A DNA stretch of 64,000 nucleotides from Ampelomyces quisqualis (Eukaryota > Ascomycota > Dothideomycetes > Pleosporales > Phaeosphaeriaceae): assembly GCA_018398575.1 (NCBI GenBank), contig JAGTXZ010000021.1, positions 558,001 through 622,000 on the forward strand. Direction: 5' to 3'. The translations under genes were made by a program, and so were the position numbers. The notes below the pieces were generated by a model, which saw only the letters and a list, made by a program, of their open reading frames with translations, was not told where the DNA came from and did not search any database. The first letter of the stretch is position 1; each line of letters opens with the position of its first letter. This document shows positions 45,832-56,496 of the stretch, piece after piece.

Positions 45832-46176
45832 TGCCAGATGCAATGAATTCACACTATAAGAGTTCAAGCATGGAGTCGTTGCAATGGAGTATCAATGCCA
45901 AGGCAGAGGAACAGAAAACAGTCAAAGAACTCAGTGGGATATTGATCTACTTATATTAGCGATAGTCCCCTTTCGAGACCCTTTTTTGCGCATGGCGCAT
46001 GTGGGGTTTGAAAGTTTTGAGTGGCTCGTCATTATCCAGGTAGGGAAGGTGTCGCGGTGAGTGCAAGCAGTGCGCAAGGAATGGAGGATTGAACTGAGGT
46101 TGTATCGTGTGAATCTCTGAACGGTAGATATAGATGAGTGGCTGCAAACAGCGCTAGTGCAGGATAGGGAGTCGCA
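45832..46176. other. Spacer between gene fragment and NLR pseudogene
   Basis: About 345 bp without a supported feature. A minus-strand frame here does not continue the ankyrin-type part of the neighbouring pseudogene. Confidence 0.45.
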
Positions 46177-49100
46177 TCACCAAAGGTATTCTTCAAAGCC
46201 TTCTTCTCTCAAGACACGTTTCACCGCATCCAGGTGATTTCCTACAAGCTCGTTCTTGAGTGGTTCAAAGGCCCGCAGAAGTTCAGTTTTAAGGTCTGCT
46301 TTACTTTGTGCTTGTTTCAACAAACGCTGAACTATTGGTATGCAGCTGTAGCGAGCAGCAATCCATAAAAGCTTATGGGCCTATTGTCCCTTAACTATTG
46401 TGTCTAACACAGAGACAACAAGGCTAAAGACCGGCTCCCAATCTTTATGGCGTACACGAGCATTGAACCATTCTTTAATCATAAGTTGGAAAAGGTCCAA
46501 ATTTTAAAGCTGAGGACCTAGTTTCCCTTTGAAGAAAAGTATTCTGAGCTTGGACAAATCGCCCCACTGCATGATTTGATCAGCAGCACCCCTGGCTGGC
46601 GAATGAAGGTACTTGTCGCTGTCGAAGGTAGAATTCTCAAGCATAGCGCGGAGGAGTCGATCTGAGCCGTATACCGCAGTGATGCTGAGTGGATCATGCA
46701 GATGGCTATAGATCTCAAATCTAGCCTTGATTGCGCAGCCCGGTCGACAATACTGATTGATCCAGTTTTCAAGTCGAATTGAGCCCGCTTGGCACAGAAT
46801 CTCTATCTTTGCCAGTGGAGGAAGAGGCTCACTTTTGACCGCCCCAAGGTGCTTGAGCCAATAGCTTGATGCGTAAACAAAGAATTCTCCAAACCCACGC
46901 TCGGTGGGATCGTAGCATATCATGTCTTCTTCCCAAGCCTCCTATGTACAGTATCGGTCGTATTCGAACGGTCCACTATCATTGAATAGATCGAAATCTT
47001 GAGGCTGCTCATTGATCGCGATTTGCTCTTCAGAAAACAGTGGAGTGCTACCAACCTCATCCAACAAAAGATATTCGATGCAGATATCCAGAATAAATGC
47101 CTCCAAGTCGTTACTTTTGTCGTACGTATTGGATTGATCAGGCACAATGGATCCGGCTGTGGATTGCTGACGGGAGCATTTCTGAACAATGTATTCTCTC
47201 ACAGACTGATGTACGAGTTGGACCTAACGTTTTTTTATATCAGTGAAATCAATACGAGTGATGAATGGGTGTATCATGCTGGTTATCTTTTGGTGATCTA
47301 CTAATTGGGAGAGAGCAGCGACAGTCTTTACCTTACCATGAGCTGCAGCCAACGCTACTGCCCAAGCGAGCTCTTGTATGCTGAGAGGTCTGCACGTAAC
47401 AGCAAGGAGCTTTAATGCCATTGTGGCAAGCTGTTGGTTCTCAATATCATTTGAAGAGTTTCTCAGAAGCAGCTTATCGTAGAGGCTTGAGAGCCGCCCT
47501 GGTAAAGGCATCTCTTCCAAGAATAGTCGCATGGGTCCAAGCGCTCTAATTTTACGAAGTTTGATGAGTTCAATCGCCATTTTCGACCATATGGCACTTC
47601 CTTGTGCCCGACGAGATAGTGTCTCTGTGACAAGCTTCTTGACCTGTGTCGATAGATGTGACAATTGATCTTCGACTGTATGCCCAACGATGACGGAATC
47701 TCTGTCAGCGTCGGATTTCATATCGATCCTAGGAACCTGGTCCAGCTGCTCCAGGATTTCTTCTTCAGGGCGGGAGGAGAGGAGGATCTTGAGTCGTGGA
47801 GTCTTGTTCGACAGACGTTTCAGGTATTCAAGCAGAGTTTTCCTTGATGTGCTATCGCACTCGTCCAAGCCATCGATAACGATGAAGTGCAGGCGATCAA
47901 GTGTGACCAGAACGCTTGCCAGAAACTCTCCAAGCATTTTTGCGTTCGTTGCTGGCTCAAGGGTTCCGCAAGCCTGCTTTCCCTTGTACCAGTCATAGAA
48001 CGTCCTCTTTAGCCCAGACAGTTGCTCAAGAAGCGCTAGGATTAATGTAGATAGTATGTTGACAGCTTGTCCAGTATCGTCGTCGCGGCAGTAATAGCAA
48101 CAGACCTTTGGTCTAGGTAGTTGATGTTCATCTCTTCTGTTCAGCTCGTCCACAAGGTACGCAATCGCAACCGTTTTCCCACTTCCCATCTGACCATAGA
48201 GTACTAGTTGTTGAGTGTTCGATACGTGATACCATTCGATGAAGTTAGGGTGCTCGAGGAGAAATTCGCAGGCCTCGTCAGCTCGGAGGTCTTGGAGACG
48301 TGCGTGATGCAGACTTTGCAGAGTCATTCTGCTGCTATTGAGCCACCTAGCAACTGGGGCTCGTTAAATCTGCGGTCATCTTAAGTGAGGTAACGATAGC
48401 TTACTTTCACAGTCGTAGAGCATCGCCTTCATGTCTTCGACGATCTCCCATGTCGCCTTTTCTATGAGCTTTTGGAGCTTTTCAGCGTGTTCCAAGAAGC
48501 TGCGAATGATGTTTGGCAGACGATCTGTATCCAGAATCATCTTCATTGCCAGCGTTCTTCCACTCTCATTAAGGATCTCATGTGCAGCTATGTAGAACTT
48601 CAGAATTTCTCGGTAAACAGAAACGAGGGCCGACAGATTATCAGAATGGTTTCAAAGCATTTGAGGTCAATTGTCTTGTGAATATCTGTCTTGTTTGCTT
48701 TCTGGCCAAGTGTATCACAATCTTCGATGTAGGAAAGCTGCTCCAGCATTTCGCCTATCTGCTTTGCAAACTCCAGATCGGCTGTGGCACAACTTATAGC
48801 AATCTATGTTTAGTAGAGTTAGCAACAGTTCTGTCCTTATATTCCCAAACATGGTAGCCCAGTGAAAGAGACTTACCGCTGTAATACCCCTAATCACACC
48901 AAAAACAGTTGACGCTGTCGGATCTAGACTGCCCAAGGGAGATGCTAGGTCCAACGCCAGCTTAAACCTCTCGAGTGGGACCTGTATTGAGCGCAGATAG
49001 GCTACACCACGTAGAAAAACTGATTCTTGAGCAGCTTCCTTATCGGTCTCTTCAAGTTTCTCAAGTAGCTGGGCGGCACTACTGCTCTTTAGAATGGCAA

Positions 49101-49529
49101 CGTCTATATCTTTCCCAAAACTTTCAACTGCTTCACGATATGCCGCGCTCCACAGATCTGTGTAGGTAGTCATACTGCTAACGCCATCACCAAGAGTCGA
49201 TCCGTCCGTGATTTCATATAGTAGCGGGCCTGAACGGAGGCTGGCTTGCTCTAACGGAGTGTTATCGTCGTTAACAGTGGGAATCGACCTCTAAGACACC
49301 TCGCCACCTCGATTGGAGGACCGTACGTCGACACTGCTCACTTGGTTAGGGGAAGTTCTTGAAGCAGGTTCGGGAGTCGTTTGTACATAATTGCTTGACC
49401 TCCATTAGGTCTATGACGCGACTGGGTACCGGTTTCGTCTGAATGGTGCTGAAATTCACGACGAAGACGACTCACACGCGCGGACAGTCCACGTCGGAAA
49501 CCCCCATCATGCACAGACGAGGAAGTCGC
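46177..49529 (-). pseudogene. NACHT (STAND/NLR-like) protein pseudogene with stop codons in RIP context
   Basis: Exons can be assembled at 49,529-49,342, 49,288-48,877, 48,803-48,675, 48,630-48,405 and 48,353-46,177. Introns of 53, 73 and 51 bp are normal. A further 44 bp gap (48,674-48,631) lacks GT and AG ends. The N-terminal part matches fungal DUF7708-type domains (FGKDIDVAIL, ASPLGSLDPTASTVFGVIRG, RLPNIIRSFLEHAEKLQKLIEKATWEIVEDMKAMLYD). The NACHT core has P-loop GQMGSGKT, Walker B FIVIDGLDEC and LLSSRPEEEILEQL. After the NACHT and winged-helix-like region four stops interrupt one continuous frame: 47,224, 46,942, 46,504 and 46,381. Compared with my memory of the family, each replaces Gln or Trp. 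The ankyrin repeats that relatives carry are missing. Such proteins act in fungal nonself recognition; this copy is very likely dead. Confidence 0.82.
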
Positions 49530-50831
49530 CATGATGATGAAAGTACCTCGATGTTCCTGACGTAGGCGGCTCTTTAGGTAAGTACTTGGTCTCGCAGAAC
49601 GACACGCAGAGAAGCGAAAGTGGGGTTTCACAATGCCTCAAGCGTGCCACAATGATCTCACATATCAGACGCTCTGGCGAGCTTTTGCCCCTGCTTCAAC
49701 ATGGTGCTAAAACACTAGCGGTCCACTAGGAACTTCCTGCGAAGTTCTGAGCCAATTGTTCGCCTGCGATTGATGGAGGAGTTGAAGCTCAAAGCCAATA
49801 GAGTGCTAGTAATCTTATTGGCGGCTTTGAGCGAGAATCCAGCGCATTTACGAAGCATCTAATTAATAAGATATAGGAAAAACTTACTGTACCTTATAAA
49901 CAGTTGTAGCGCGAACGATAATATATCGCGGACGTTGATATGACTACCTAGAGTAAAATACTACTCACTGTTATAGAAAAAGCCCCTTTTTCTACTATTA
50001 GACATATATTACAAACGTATTATCTTTTGTTACAGTAGATGCCTAACTGCCTTAAGAGTTTAATGCCTTTTTGTTAGGATATCAACTAATTGTAGAACGA
50101 ATAAAGCAAGAAGAACAGATTGTAACTTGTAAGTAGTAGTTAAACTTTTAGAATTAACTAGATATATCTTCATCTAGCACATGAGAGTGTAGGGGTTCAA
50201 GATTGCGCAAATTGCCTAAAACACGTTCGCCAAGTGAACTGTCTAGAAAGGTTGCGGATCAGAAAGTCCAAAGAGCGCAGTCAATTCTGCAACAAAAGGG
50301 CAAGAATGACGTGACAGTATTGTCGCGAGCGACTGGCCTAGGCTCTGTAATCAATTTGAACATGTATCAGTGTCCGCTCTCACAGTTGCAACATGATGCT
50401 CAGACATCGCTTGTTTCAAGCGCTCGGCTTGACTTTCCCAAGCCCATCACAACAGCATGCGCGGACTTGCACTCCGCGCTAACATCGCCAACAATTTCCC
50501 GCGTTGGAAAATTTTGGTTACTTGTCGCACGAATTGATCCAGCTCGGACCGCGTCCGTCCGCTTTTGTGGTCGCCTTCGTAGCTTAGACATCAAGCATTC
50601 CGTATAGGGCAATCCTACTGCGAGGTATTGTTTTAGAGTGTTGCGGATGTCGCAGGTAGTATGATATGTGATCGCTCAGCAGCTGAATATATTCTAGTAT
50701 GCGATGCATCGCGAGATGGAAGAAGATTGCTTCCACTTTACCGCGCAGCCACATACATTCACGCCAGTTCCTTCGCGACAATCAACACAGCTACCCATCA
50801 ATCAAACATATCCACACCAATCACCCCAAAC
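49530..50831. other. Intergenic region with an AT-rich island
   Basis: About 49,850-50,170 is conspicuously AT-rich and TpA-rich, like the left block, and has no open frame; it may be a small RIP-affected relic. A plus-strand frame at 50,203-50,607 starts with TTG and shows no domain. The right part is the promoter of the YbjQ-family gene. Confidence 0.5.
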
Positions 50832-51359
50832 ATGCTCACCAACCGCCGCTCAACAATGATGGTTCCCCCATCCCCCATGCCCTCATGGCACCCCCAATCC
50901 AAGCCCTACCCCCCTTCACCCGCACCCAACGCCCTCGCATTCGACAACACCTCAGAACCAAATCCCTCCCGCACCCCCGCGCTCCTTACAGCCACGACTG
51001 CCTCGCTCCCCGGGCACCGCGTACTCCGTACCCTCGGCGTCGTACACGGCACTACGTCCCTCGCGCGCAAAGACACAAAATCTTTCCTCAAGAACATTGC
51101 GTCGTCATTCGGACCGAATTGGGGCGAAGCAAAGTCCGTAACGTCTGTGATTTATCACGCGCGGGATCAGGCAATTGAGAGAATGGTTAAAGAGGCGGTG
51201 GGTAAGGGCGCGAATGCGGTTGTCGGGATTCAGGTTAGGGAGAGCGAGATATTGGGGTGTCTAGTTGTTAGTGCGTGTGGGACGGGGGTGTGGGTTGAGA
51301 AGGAGATGAGGGAAGAGGGCAAGAGGGATAGTGCGCAGACGGTGGATCCGTTTATATGA
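50832..51359 (+). CDS. YbjQ/UPF0145 family (DUF74) protein
   Basis: 175 residues from the ATG at 50,832. The frame is open further upstream, to 50,661, but that part is not family-like. The first 55 residues are Pro and Ser-rich. Residues about 56-165 form the YbjQ domain: LLTATTASLPGHRVLRTLGVVHGTTS, then AIERMVKEAVGKGANAVVGIQV and a closing strand LGCLVVSACGTGVWVE. Bacterial members form pentamers and are called putative heavy-metal-binding proteins; the function in fungi is unknown. It converges on the acyltransferase gene with a gap of about 300 bp. Confidence 0.8.
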   Translation: MLTNRRSTMMVPPSPMPSWHPQSKPYPPSPAPNALAFDNTSEPNPSRTPALLTATTASLPGHRVLRTLGVVHGTTSLARKDTKSFLKNIASSFGPNWGEAKSVTSVIYHARDQAIERMVKEAVGKGANAVVGIQVRESEILGCLVVSACGTGVWVEKEMREEGKRDSAQTVDPFI

Positions 51360-51656
51360 TGGGAAGATGAGGACGGTGTGTGGGATGTGTTAATCAGGAG
51401 ATGCTTGCTTTATGTCTTCTTGATCACCTTTTATTTATATGAGGTTTGAGTTCCTTTCAATCCGGAGTATGGGACGTGAGTAGCTCCATTTGTGTTCCAC
51501 TGGGTGGCGTTGCGTAACGATTTTCAATAGCAGTAATCCGTGATACATTGCATCCAGCAAGTACATAATACAACTAGATAGTGATAGACTCAATGTACAT
51601 GCCAGAAAAAGCTGTAATCACCACGAGAGCTAGAAGGTTGTGTTGCCCACACTTAT

Positions 51657-53105
51657 TTACGCATCAATCACTCTCCCTACAAAATCTCCCAGCCCCTCAA
51701 TCAATCTCCACATCTCTGCTTTTTCCAAACAAATCAACAACTCGTAGTCCCTATCACCATCACTCTTTTTCGGTAGGATTCTGACACCACCCTCACTGAG
51801 ATAACTCGGATACCTGACCGCACTCGGTTTCCCATCTCCAGCTGTACCAGGAATATCCCAAATCCAATTCACAAACAAATGCTGCCAGGTCGTGATGAAC
51901 AGATCCGGACCATCGGCGTATGTAAACGCATTGCGAACGGTCGATGGATCCGCGATGGTGGATAGATACTGTATGCGTTGCTTGAGCCAGGTTGCGTCGA
52001 CAGACTGGAGAGTTTGTGTCAAGGCCAAAGCGACAGAGAAATCTTCAGACTCGGATTGGAGCATTTGTGTAGTTGGAACCGAAGTCGCGGCGTAAATTGA
52101 CATGTTGCCCATGGAGTCTTCGAGGATTTCATTGTCAGCACGTTTACGCATGTCGACAACGATGCCGAGAGTTGTGGTGCCGAAGCCGCCGTCTAAAAGA
52201 GCGGCGCTGCGGGCCCGAGTAATGTGTGTCCACATGAGGGTGGCGATTACTACAAAGCTTGAGATCTGTACAGAGGTTGAGGCTTGAAGAGCGGCCTTCA
52301 GTGTGGCAATTCGAGATGCCGGGATGCTCAGAATCTTGGCTTCAATGTTGTACGGCATAGAACGAAGAGGTTTGGTGACTGGCTTTTTGTCGCTTGTCGT
52401 GATCTCTGGACAGTCCACTGTTTGTTTCGAAGCAGTGTCATGTGCCATAGCGTCAAGAGTGCGTCGTGCAAGAGCAGTATCATTTGCCTCGACGCTTGGG
52501 GTTCTCGGTATATCTGCTGTGCAGTTCTTCAATGCCCGAACATGACCACTCCAAATTTCGTATATCTTATCCATCGCACCACCATCCACAACGCTGTGAT
52601 GTGCATACACGCTCAGTACCAGTCCTCCGGGTATGAACGTAGCCTGGGCACACATGATGGGAATGCGATATCCTTTAGCAGCACTGGCTCCTAGTTTTGC
52701 GTACGGATCGTCCAGGCCAGCATGATTTCTTAGGCCTATGGGGCAAAATGCAAATGCAGGAAGCATAGCTGGCGGAAACCCAGCCTTCTCGAGCGTAGAA
52801 TAGTCAAACTTTGCATTTGCCGCCAAAGCATGGCTTTTGGTGAGCATAATATCTCCATAGTCTTGACTAACAGGCTCAGGGTACGTTGCTTTCAGAACAC
52901 CGCTGGATGGGCCGACGACTTTCACTGTGCCGGCAAGAAACGGGTACTGTTGGAGTGTACGGGACAGTCCAGTGCGAAGACCATGTAACGCATTGTCCGC
53001 ATACGACATGTCCTGAAAGGGAAATATGAAGAGGTGCCGAAGATATTGTCGGAAGACTGTCTGGTCTATAATAGACAGGTAGAGTTCTTTAGTAGTGCTA
53101 GACAT
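51657..53105 (-). CDS. BAHD-type/trichothecene 3-O-acetyltransferase-like acyltransferase
   Basis: Intronless, 482 residues. The HxxxD catalytic motif reads HHSVVDGG at about residues 169-176 and sits at the usual distance from the N-terminus for the transferase (PF02458-like) family. The N-terminal half begins with a substrate-pocket strand (LYLSIIDQTVFRQYLRHLFIFPF) and the FLAGTVKV segment. The second half carries VDMRKR and SMGNMSIYAA, matching the family's second catalytic-domain core. A DFGWG motif is not clear; NWIWDIPG occupies its place. Such enzymes transfer acyl groups from acyl-CoA to alcohols or amines in secondary metabolism or detoxification, in the cytosol. The acceptor is unknown. 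It neighbours the THI5-like/monooxygenase pair. Confidence 0.85.
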   Translation of the reverse strand: MSSTTKELYLSIIDQTVFRQYLRHLFIFPFQDMSYADNALHGLRTGLSRTLQQYPFLAGTVKVVGPSSGVLKATYPEPVSQDYGDIMLTKSHALAANAKFDYSTLEKAGFPPAMLPAFAFCPIGLRNHAGLDDPYAKLGASAAKGYRIPIMCAQATFIPGGLVLSVYAHHSVVDGGAMDKIYEIWSGHVRALKNCTADIPRTPSVEANDTALARRTLDAMAHDTASKQTVDCPEITTSDKKPVTKPLRSMPYNIEAKILSIPASRIATLKAALQASTSVQISSFVVIATLMWTHITRARSAALLDGGFGTTTLGIVVDMRKRADNEILEDSMGNMSIYAATSVPTTQMLQSESEDFSVALALTQTLQSVDATWLKQRIQYLSTIADPSTVRNAFTYADGPDLFITTWQHLFVNWIWDIPGTAGDGKPSAVRYPSYLSEGGVRILPKKSDGDRDYELLICLEKAEMWRLIEGLGDFVGRVIDA

Positions 53106-53373
53106 GGCGATAGAGATATGTTGATAGTAACGATATTGTTACACAGCCTGCCTATCCGCAAGACGATGTTAAATACTCTGGGTTCGTGTTCGCATGGTGC
53201 TATTATTGGACTTACGCGATCCGCACAAGAGATACTGCAATTCACCATCGCTCGGTCTATAGATACGACATTCATGACCATGAAGCTTCTCAAGCTATTG
53301 CTGGAAGTTTAGTCAATAGATGCGCAAAGATAGCGAAAAATTCCAGCTCCGAATTACCGCTGGCCGTTCAACA

Positions 53374-54440
53374 TCACTTCTCGGCCTTGCTGCATTCGAG
53401 TCCAATCATGTTGGAAGGGTCCGCCGCTTCACCGAGAACACCAGCCTTCTGTAGGATCGAAACAGTTTTACCAACGACTCCTGGGTCAACTCCACGCACG
53501 TCTTGCGCAAACCGAACGGTCTTCAGCCACTCTCGAGCATCCTCCTCGGAATAGTCCAGTTTGGTGCTGATGTATTGGACAGCCTCTTCTTGGTTTTCTT
53601 CAAAGTGTTTGACACCTTTGTTGATTTTGCCGAGCACATCCTCCAGCTCTTCCTTCAATGCGGGTTTGCTCGCGTTCGGCGTTGAGCTCCAGTTTGAAGG
53701 GTGGATCAAGTCGTTGACTGCGACAATCTTCCATGATGACCATGGTGTGTATATTTCACCTATCCGCTTGATTTCCCCGTTGTCGTAGTATCGTTTTGAC
53801 GTGAAGTGTTCCCACATGAAGAAGTCAGCCGTGCTCTTGTTGACACCGTCACGAAGGTTGGCGAAGGTGTTCAACGGCTCTACTGGGAACGGCGGGCTTT
53901 GTGAAGTGGTATCAAGCCATCCTTGTTGGTCCGCCAGCACAAAGCTCATGACGTAGCTTCCACTTCCAATTCTAGACACTCCCACCTTTTTGCCCTTCAG
54001 GTCTTGTATCCCGGTCAGCTCTTCTCTTTTTGCACCGGTGGATATGGCCCAGCAGAGCGGAGTCTCGACGTACGTGCCGACAGTACGAAAACCTGCATCT
54101 TCTTTCGCTGCTTGTGCTTTACCCAACGCCGCCAACCATCCCTCAGTCAGACCAATTCCGATGTCTATTTCGCCAGCTTGTAGAGCGACAACCATGTGAC
54201 CGGTACCGGACGGGTAAGGGAGGAGCTTTGCATCGAGGCCGTAGTGTTTCTTCGCAAACTCGAGTGGGGTCGAAAAGTGCTCTGGGAAGTATTAATTTTC
54301 CACAAATACCATACTATACAAGGAGTCTAACCAGGTACAAAGCCAATCTTCAAGGGAGCCATAGCGGTATTGTTGCTGGAGAAACGGCGGATTTGGCGTA
54401 GAACTGTAGTGCGGGGCGATACACCTATTATACGGACCAT
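53374..54440 (-). CDS. NMT1/THI5-like periplasmic-binding-fold protein (Ca3427-like)
   Basis: Two exons, 54,440-54,332 and 54,281-53,374, with a 50 bp intron; 338 residues. Residues 1-27 are basic and Ser-rich (MVRIIGVSPRTTVLRQIRRF), suggesting a mitochondrial presequence; a second ATG starts MAPLKIGFVPG. The type-2 periplasmic-binding fold is clear: KIGFVPGEHFSTPLEFA, LQAGEIDIGIGLTEGW, LKGKKVGVSRIGSGSYVMS and DFFMWEHFTSK. Relatives include ABC-transporter substrate-binding proteins and fungal thiamin-pyrimidine synthase. The HCCCxC iron motif of THI5 enzymes is absent, so pyrimidine synthesis is unlikely. Fungal homologues in this subgroup are uncharacterised. It is divergent from the monooxygenase gene with only 351 bp between starts. 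Confidence 0.82.
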
Positions 54441-54791
54441 GAGCCTTTTAGTGGCGATTCCTATGGGTCTCCGAACTCGAAATTATCACCGCTCTAGTAT
54501 AAAGTGCAAGACAACTTTCGGTCTGAGCTGATGTTGGTCTGCTGCCGCGAAGCCATCGAATGATGCAATCAATAGAGGAGTATGGGCCACGCGGGGCGCG
54601 GACTTACTTCTTTAGGTAAGTCCGAGGCTCCCCCCCCCTTCCCCCAAGAGTGACCTAGTCTATATTTGCCTTGGGGATTTAAACGGCTTGATACTTTCTG
54701 TATGTAGGACCTGCCTTTTCTCAGATGTCCTAGGAGTATAATCTCTCCGTCCCGTGTTCCTTTCAGCCGCCTATTCGCCTTTCTTCACAGC
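54441..54791. promoter_or_regulatory. Shared divergent promoter of THI5-like and monooxygenase genes
   Basis: 351 bp between two start codons facing away from each other. It includes the 9 bp inverted repeat at 54,599-54,624 and a C-rich tract (about 54,632-54,647). Coregulation of the two genes is plausible. Confidence 0.55.
54599..54624. promoter_or_regulatory. Perfect 9 bp inverted repeat with CGG/CCG ends
   Basis: CGGACTTAC (54,599-54,607) and GTAAGTCCG (54,616-54,624) are separated by 8 bases. CGG and CCG triplets at the ends are typical half-sites of Zn(II)2Cys6 regulators. As a hairpin it has a 9 bp stem. Confidence 0.5.
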
Positions 54792-56312
54792 ATGACCTCC
54801 GAGATAGCGCCGATAGTCGCCAAATCTATTGCTATAGTAGGAGCAGGACCATCTGGTGTGGCCGCAGCGAAGTACTTACTAGCAGAGAAAGCATTTGATA
54901 AGATTGTGCTTTTTGAGCAAAGGAGCAGATCTGGAGGGATTTGGAACTATACAGCGGATCAAACAAACGAAGACTTCTTCACTATTCCGCAGACCAACCC
55001 ACGAGGCAAGAATCAGGATGAAATCTGGATAGATCATCCCTCATACGATGCCGGGAGTGATAGCGATGGCTCAAAGTCGCCCCAGGACGATCTATCATTT
55101 GTGTCACCCATGTACGAAAAGCTAGAAACCAACATCCCGCGTGGCTTGATGGGCTTTCAAGACTTAGGTTGGCCTGAAGATAGCCAGCTGTTTCCAACAC
55201 ATCAGACTGTCCTCCAATACATAGACGACTACGGAAAAGACATACAACATCTGGTAGAATACCGAACGCAAGTTATAAACGCAGAGCCAACCAGCAATTC
55301 GCCGCATAGTAGCTGGCAAGTTCGGTTTCGACATCTGGAAACATCAAAAGAGCAGGAATCCAATTTCGATGCACTTATCATAGCAAACGGCCATTTCACA
55401 GTACCTTTCATTCCTGACATTCGAGATATTCGAGACTGGAACACCAAACACGCCGGCAGAATAAATCACTCCAAATATTACCGCCGTCCAGAAGACTACA
55501 AGGGGCTGAAAACAATTGTGGTTGGAAACTCTGCTTCCGGAGCAGATATCAGTGCCCAAGTAGCAGCGCACTGCACAACACCGCTCCTATGGTCTTCAAA
55601 ATCTGTCTCGCTGTTCTCCGCAACTCACAGCTCAGGGAAAGCACCACGTCGAGAAGTGCCTCCTATAAAGCGCTTCATTCCCGAGATACGCGGCGTTGAA
55701 TTCGAGGACGGTATAGTCGAATCGGATATTGATGCCATAATCTTCGCGACGGGATACTTCTACTCCTTTCCATTTCTCGAGAATGTCAAACCTGCTCTGA
55801 TCACAGATGGGAGCCACGTGAACAACACGTATCAGCACGTGTTCTTTGCACCACAGCCTACACTATCATTTCTCGCGCTAAATCAACGTGTGATCCCATT
55901 TCCGATTGCAGAAGCTCAAGCCTCAGTCGTTGCCCGCGTTTACTCCGGTCGTTTATCTCTCCCACTATTTGCAGAAATGCAGAAATGGCAGCAGGACATT
56001 ATTGCTGAAGTAGGTGATGGACGAAACTTCCATCTGTTACCGTTTCCAAAAGATGCCAACTATCTGAATGCGATGAGTCATTGGGCGCTGAGCGCGTCGC
56101 CCAGAAAGGGACTCGACAACCAAGGCAAAGGCAAGGTGCCGCCGATCTGGGGCGAATGGGAATTCTGGTGTCGCGAAAACTTTCCAGCGATCAGGAGGGC
56201 GTTTGGCGAATTTGGAGAGAGGAGGCATCAGATCAAAAGTATACAAGAAGTCGGCTTTAGCTTTGAGGAGTTCAAGAAAGAGAAGGCGCAGATTGAGACG
56301 AAGATGATATAG
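54792..56312 (+). CDS. Flavin-containing monooxygenase
   Basis: Intronless, 506 residues. The FAD Rossmann motif GAGPSG is at residues 17-22, followed by the expected acidic end of the second strand (VLFEQRSRSGGIWNY). DALIIANGHFTVPFIPD matches the FMO linker to the second fold, HAGRINHSKYYR the FMO identifying region, and VVGNSASGADIS the NADPH-binding GxGxxG-type motif near residue 242-252. IIFATGYFYSFPFL is the ATG motif near residue 315. Such enzymes oxygenate soft N or S atoms, or ketones, using NADPH and O2. Sequence alone does not reveal the substrate. Fungal FMOs often act in secondary metabolism or sulfur and nitrogen handling. Confidence 0.9.
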   Translation: MTSEIAPIVAKSIAIVGAGPSGVAAAKYLLAEKAFDKIVLFEQRSRSGGIWNYTADQTNEDFFTIPQTNPRGKNQDEIWIDHPSYDAGSDSDGSKSPQDDLSFVSPMYEKLETNIPRGLMGFQDLGWPEDSQLFPTHQTVLQYIDDYGKDIQHLVEYRTQVINAEPTSNSPHSSWQVRFRHLETSKEQESNFDALIIANGHFTVPFIPDIRDIRDWNTKHAGRINHSKYYRRPEDYKGLKTIVVGNSASGADISAQVAAHCTTPLLWSSKSVSLFSATHSSGKAPRREVPPIKRFIPEIRGVEFEDGIVESDIDAIIFATGYFYSFPFLENVKPALITDGSHVNNTYQHVFFAPQPTLSFLALNQRVIPFPIAEAQASVVARVYSGRLSLPLFAEMQKWQQDIIAEVGDGRNFHLLPFPKDANYLNAMSHWALSASPRKGLDNQGKGKVPPIWGEWEFWCRENFPAIRRAFGEFGERRHQIKSIQEVGFSFEEFKKEKAQIETKMI

Positions 56313-56496
56313 CATTATCTAATACCCATCATTTGGTAGCCAGCGAGAGCCTCAGTTAGACACGTTCGATTGCCAATGGTGATCCCGACTTCAACCACCG
56401 CGTTGCGACGAGCGTGATCACGCCTGCCCCCTTGACGGCAGCAGTACAAAACCATACGCCATTAAAGTTCTGTACTGCGTTTGTCGCAAGCATCTT

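Noticed and set aside
50203..50607. 134-codon frame upstream of the YbjQ gene
   Set aside because: Starts with TTG, no domain, lies next to an AT-rich relic; insufficient support.
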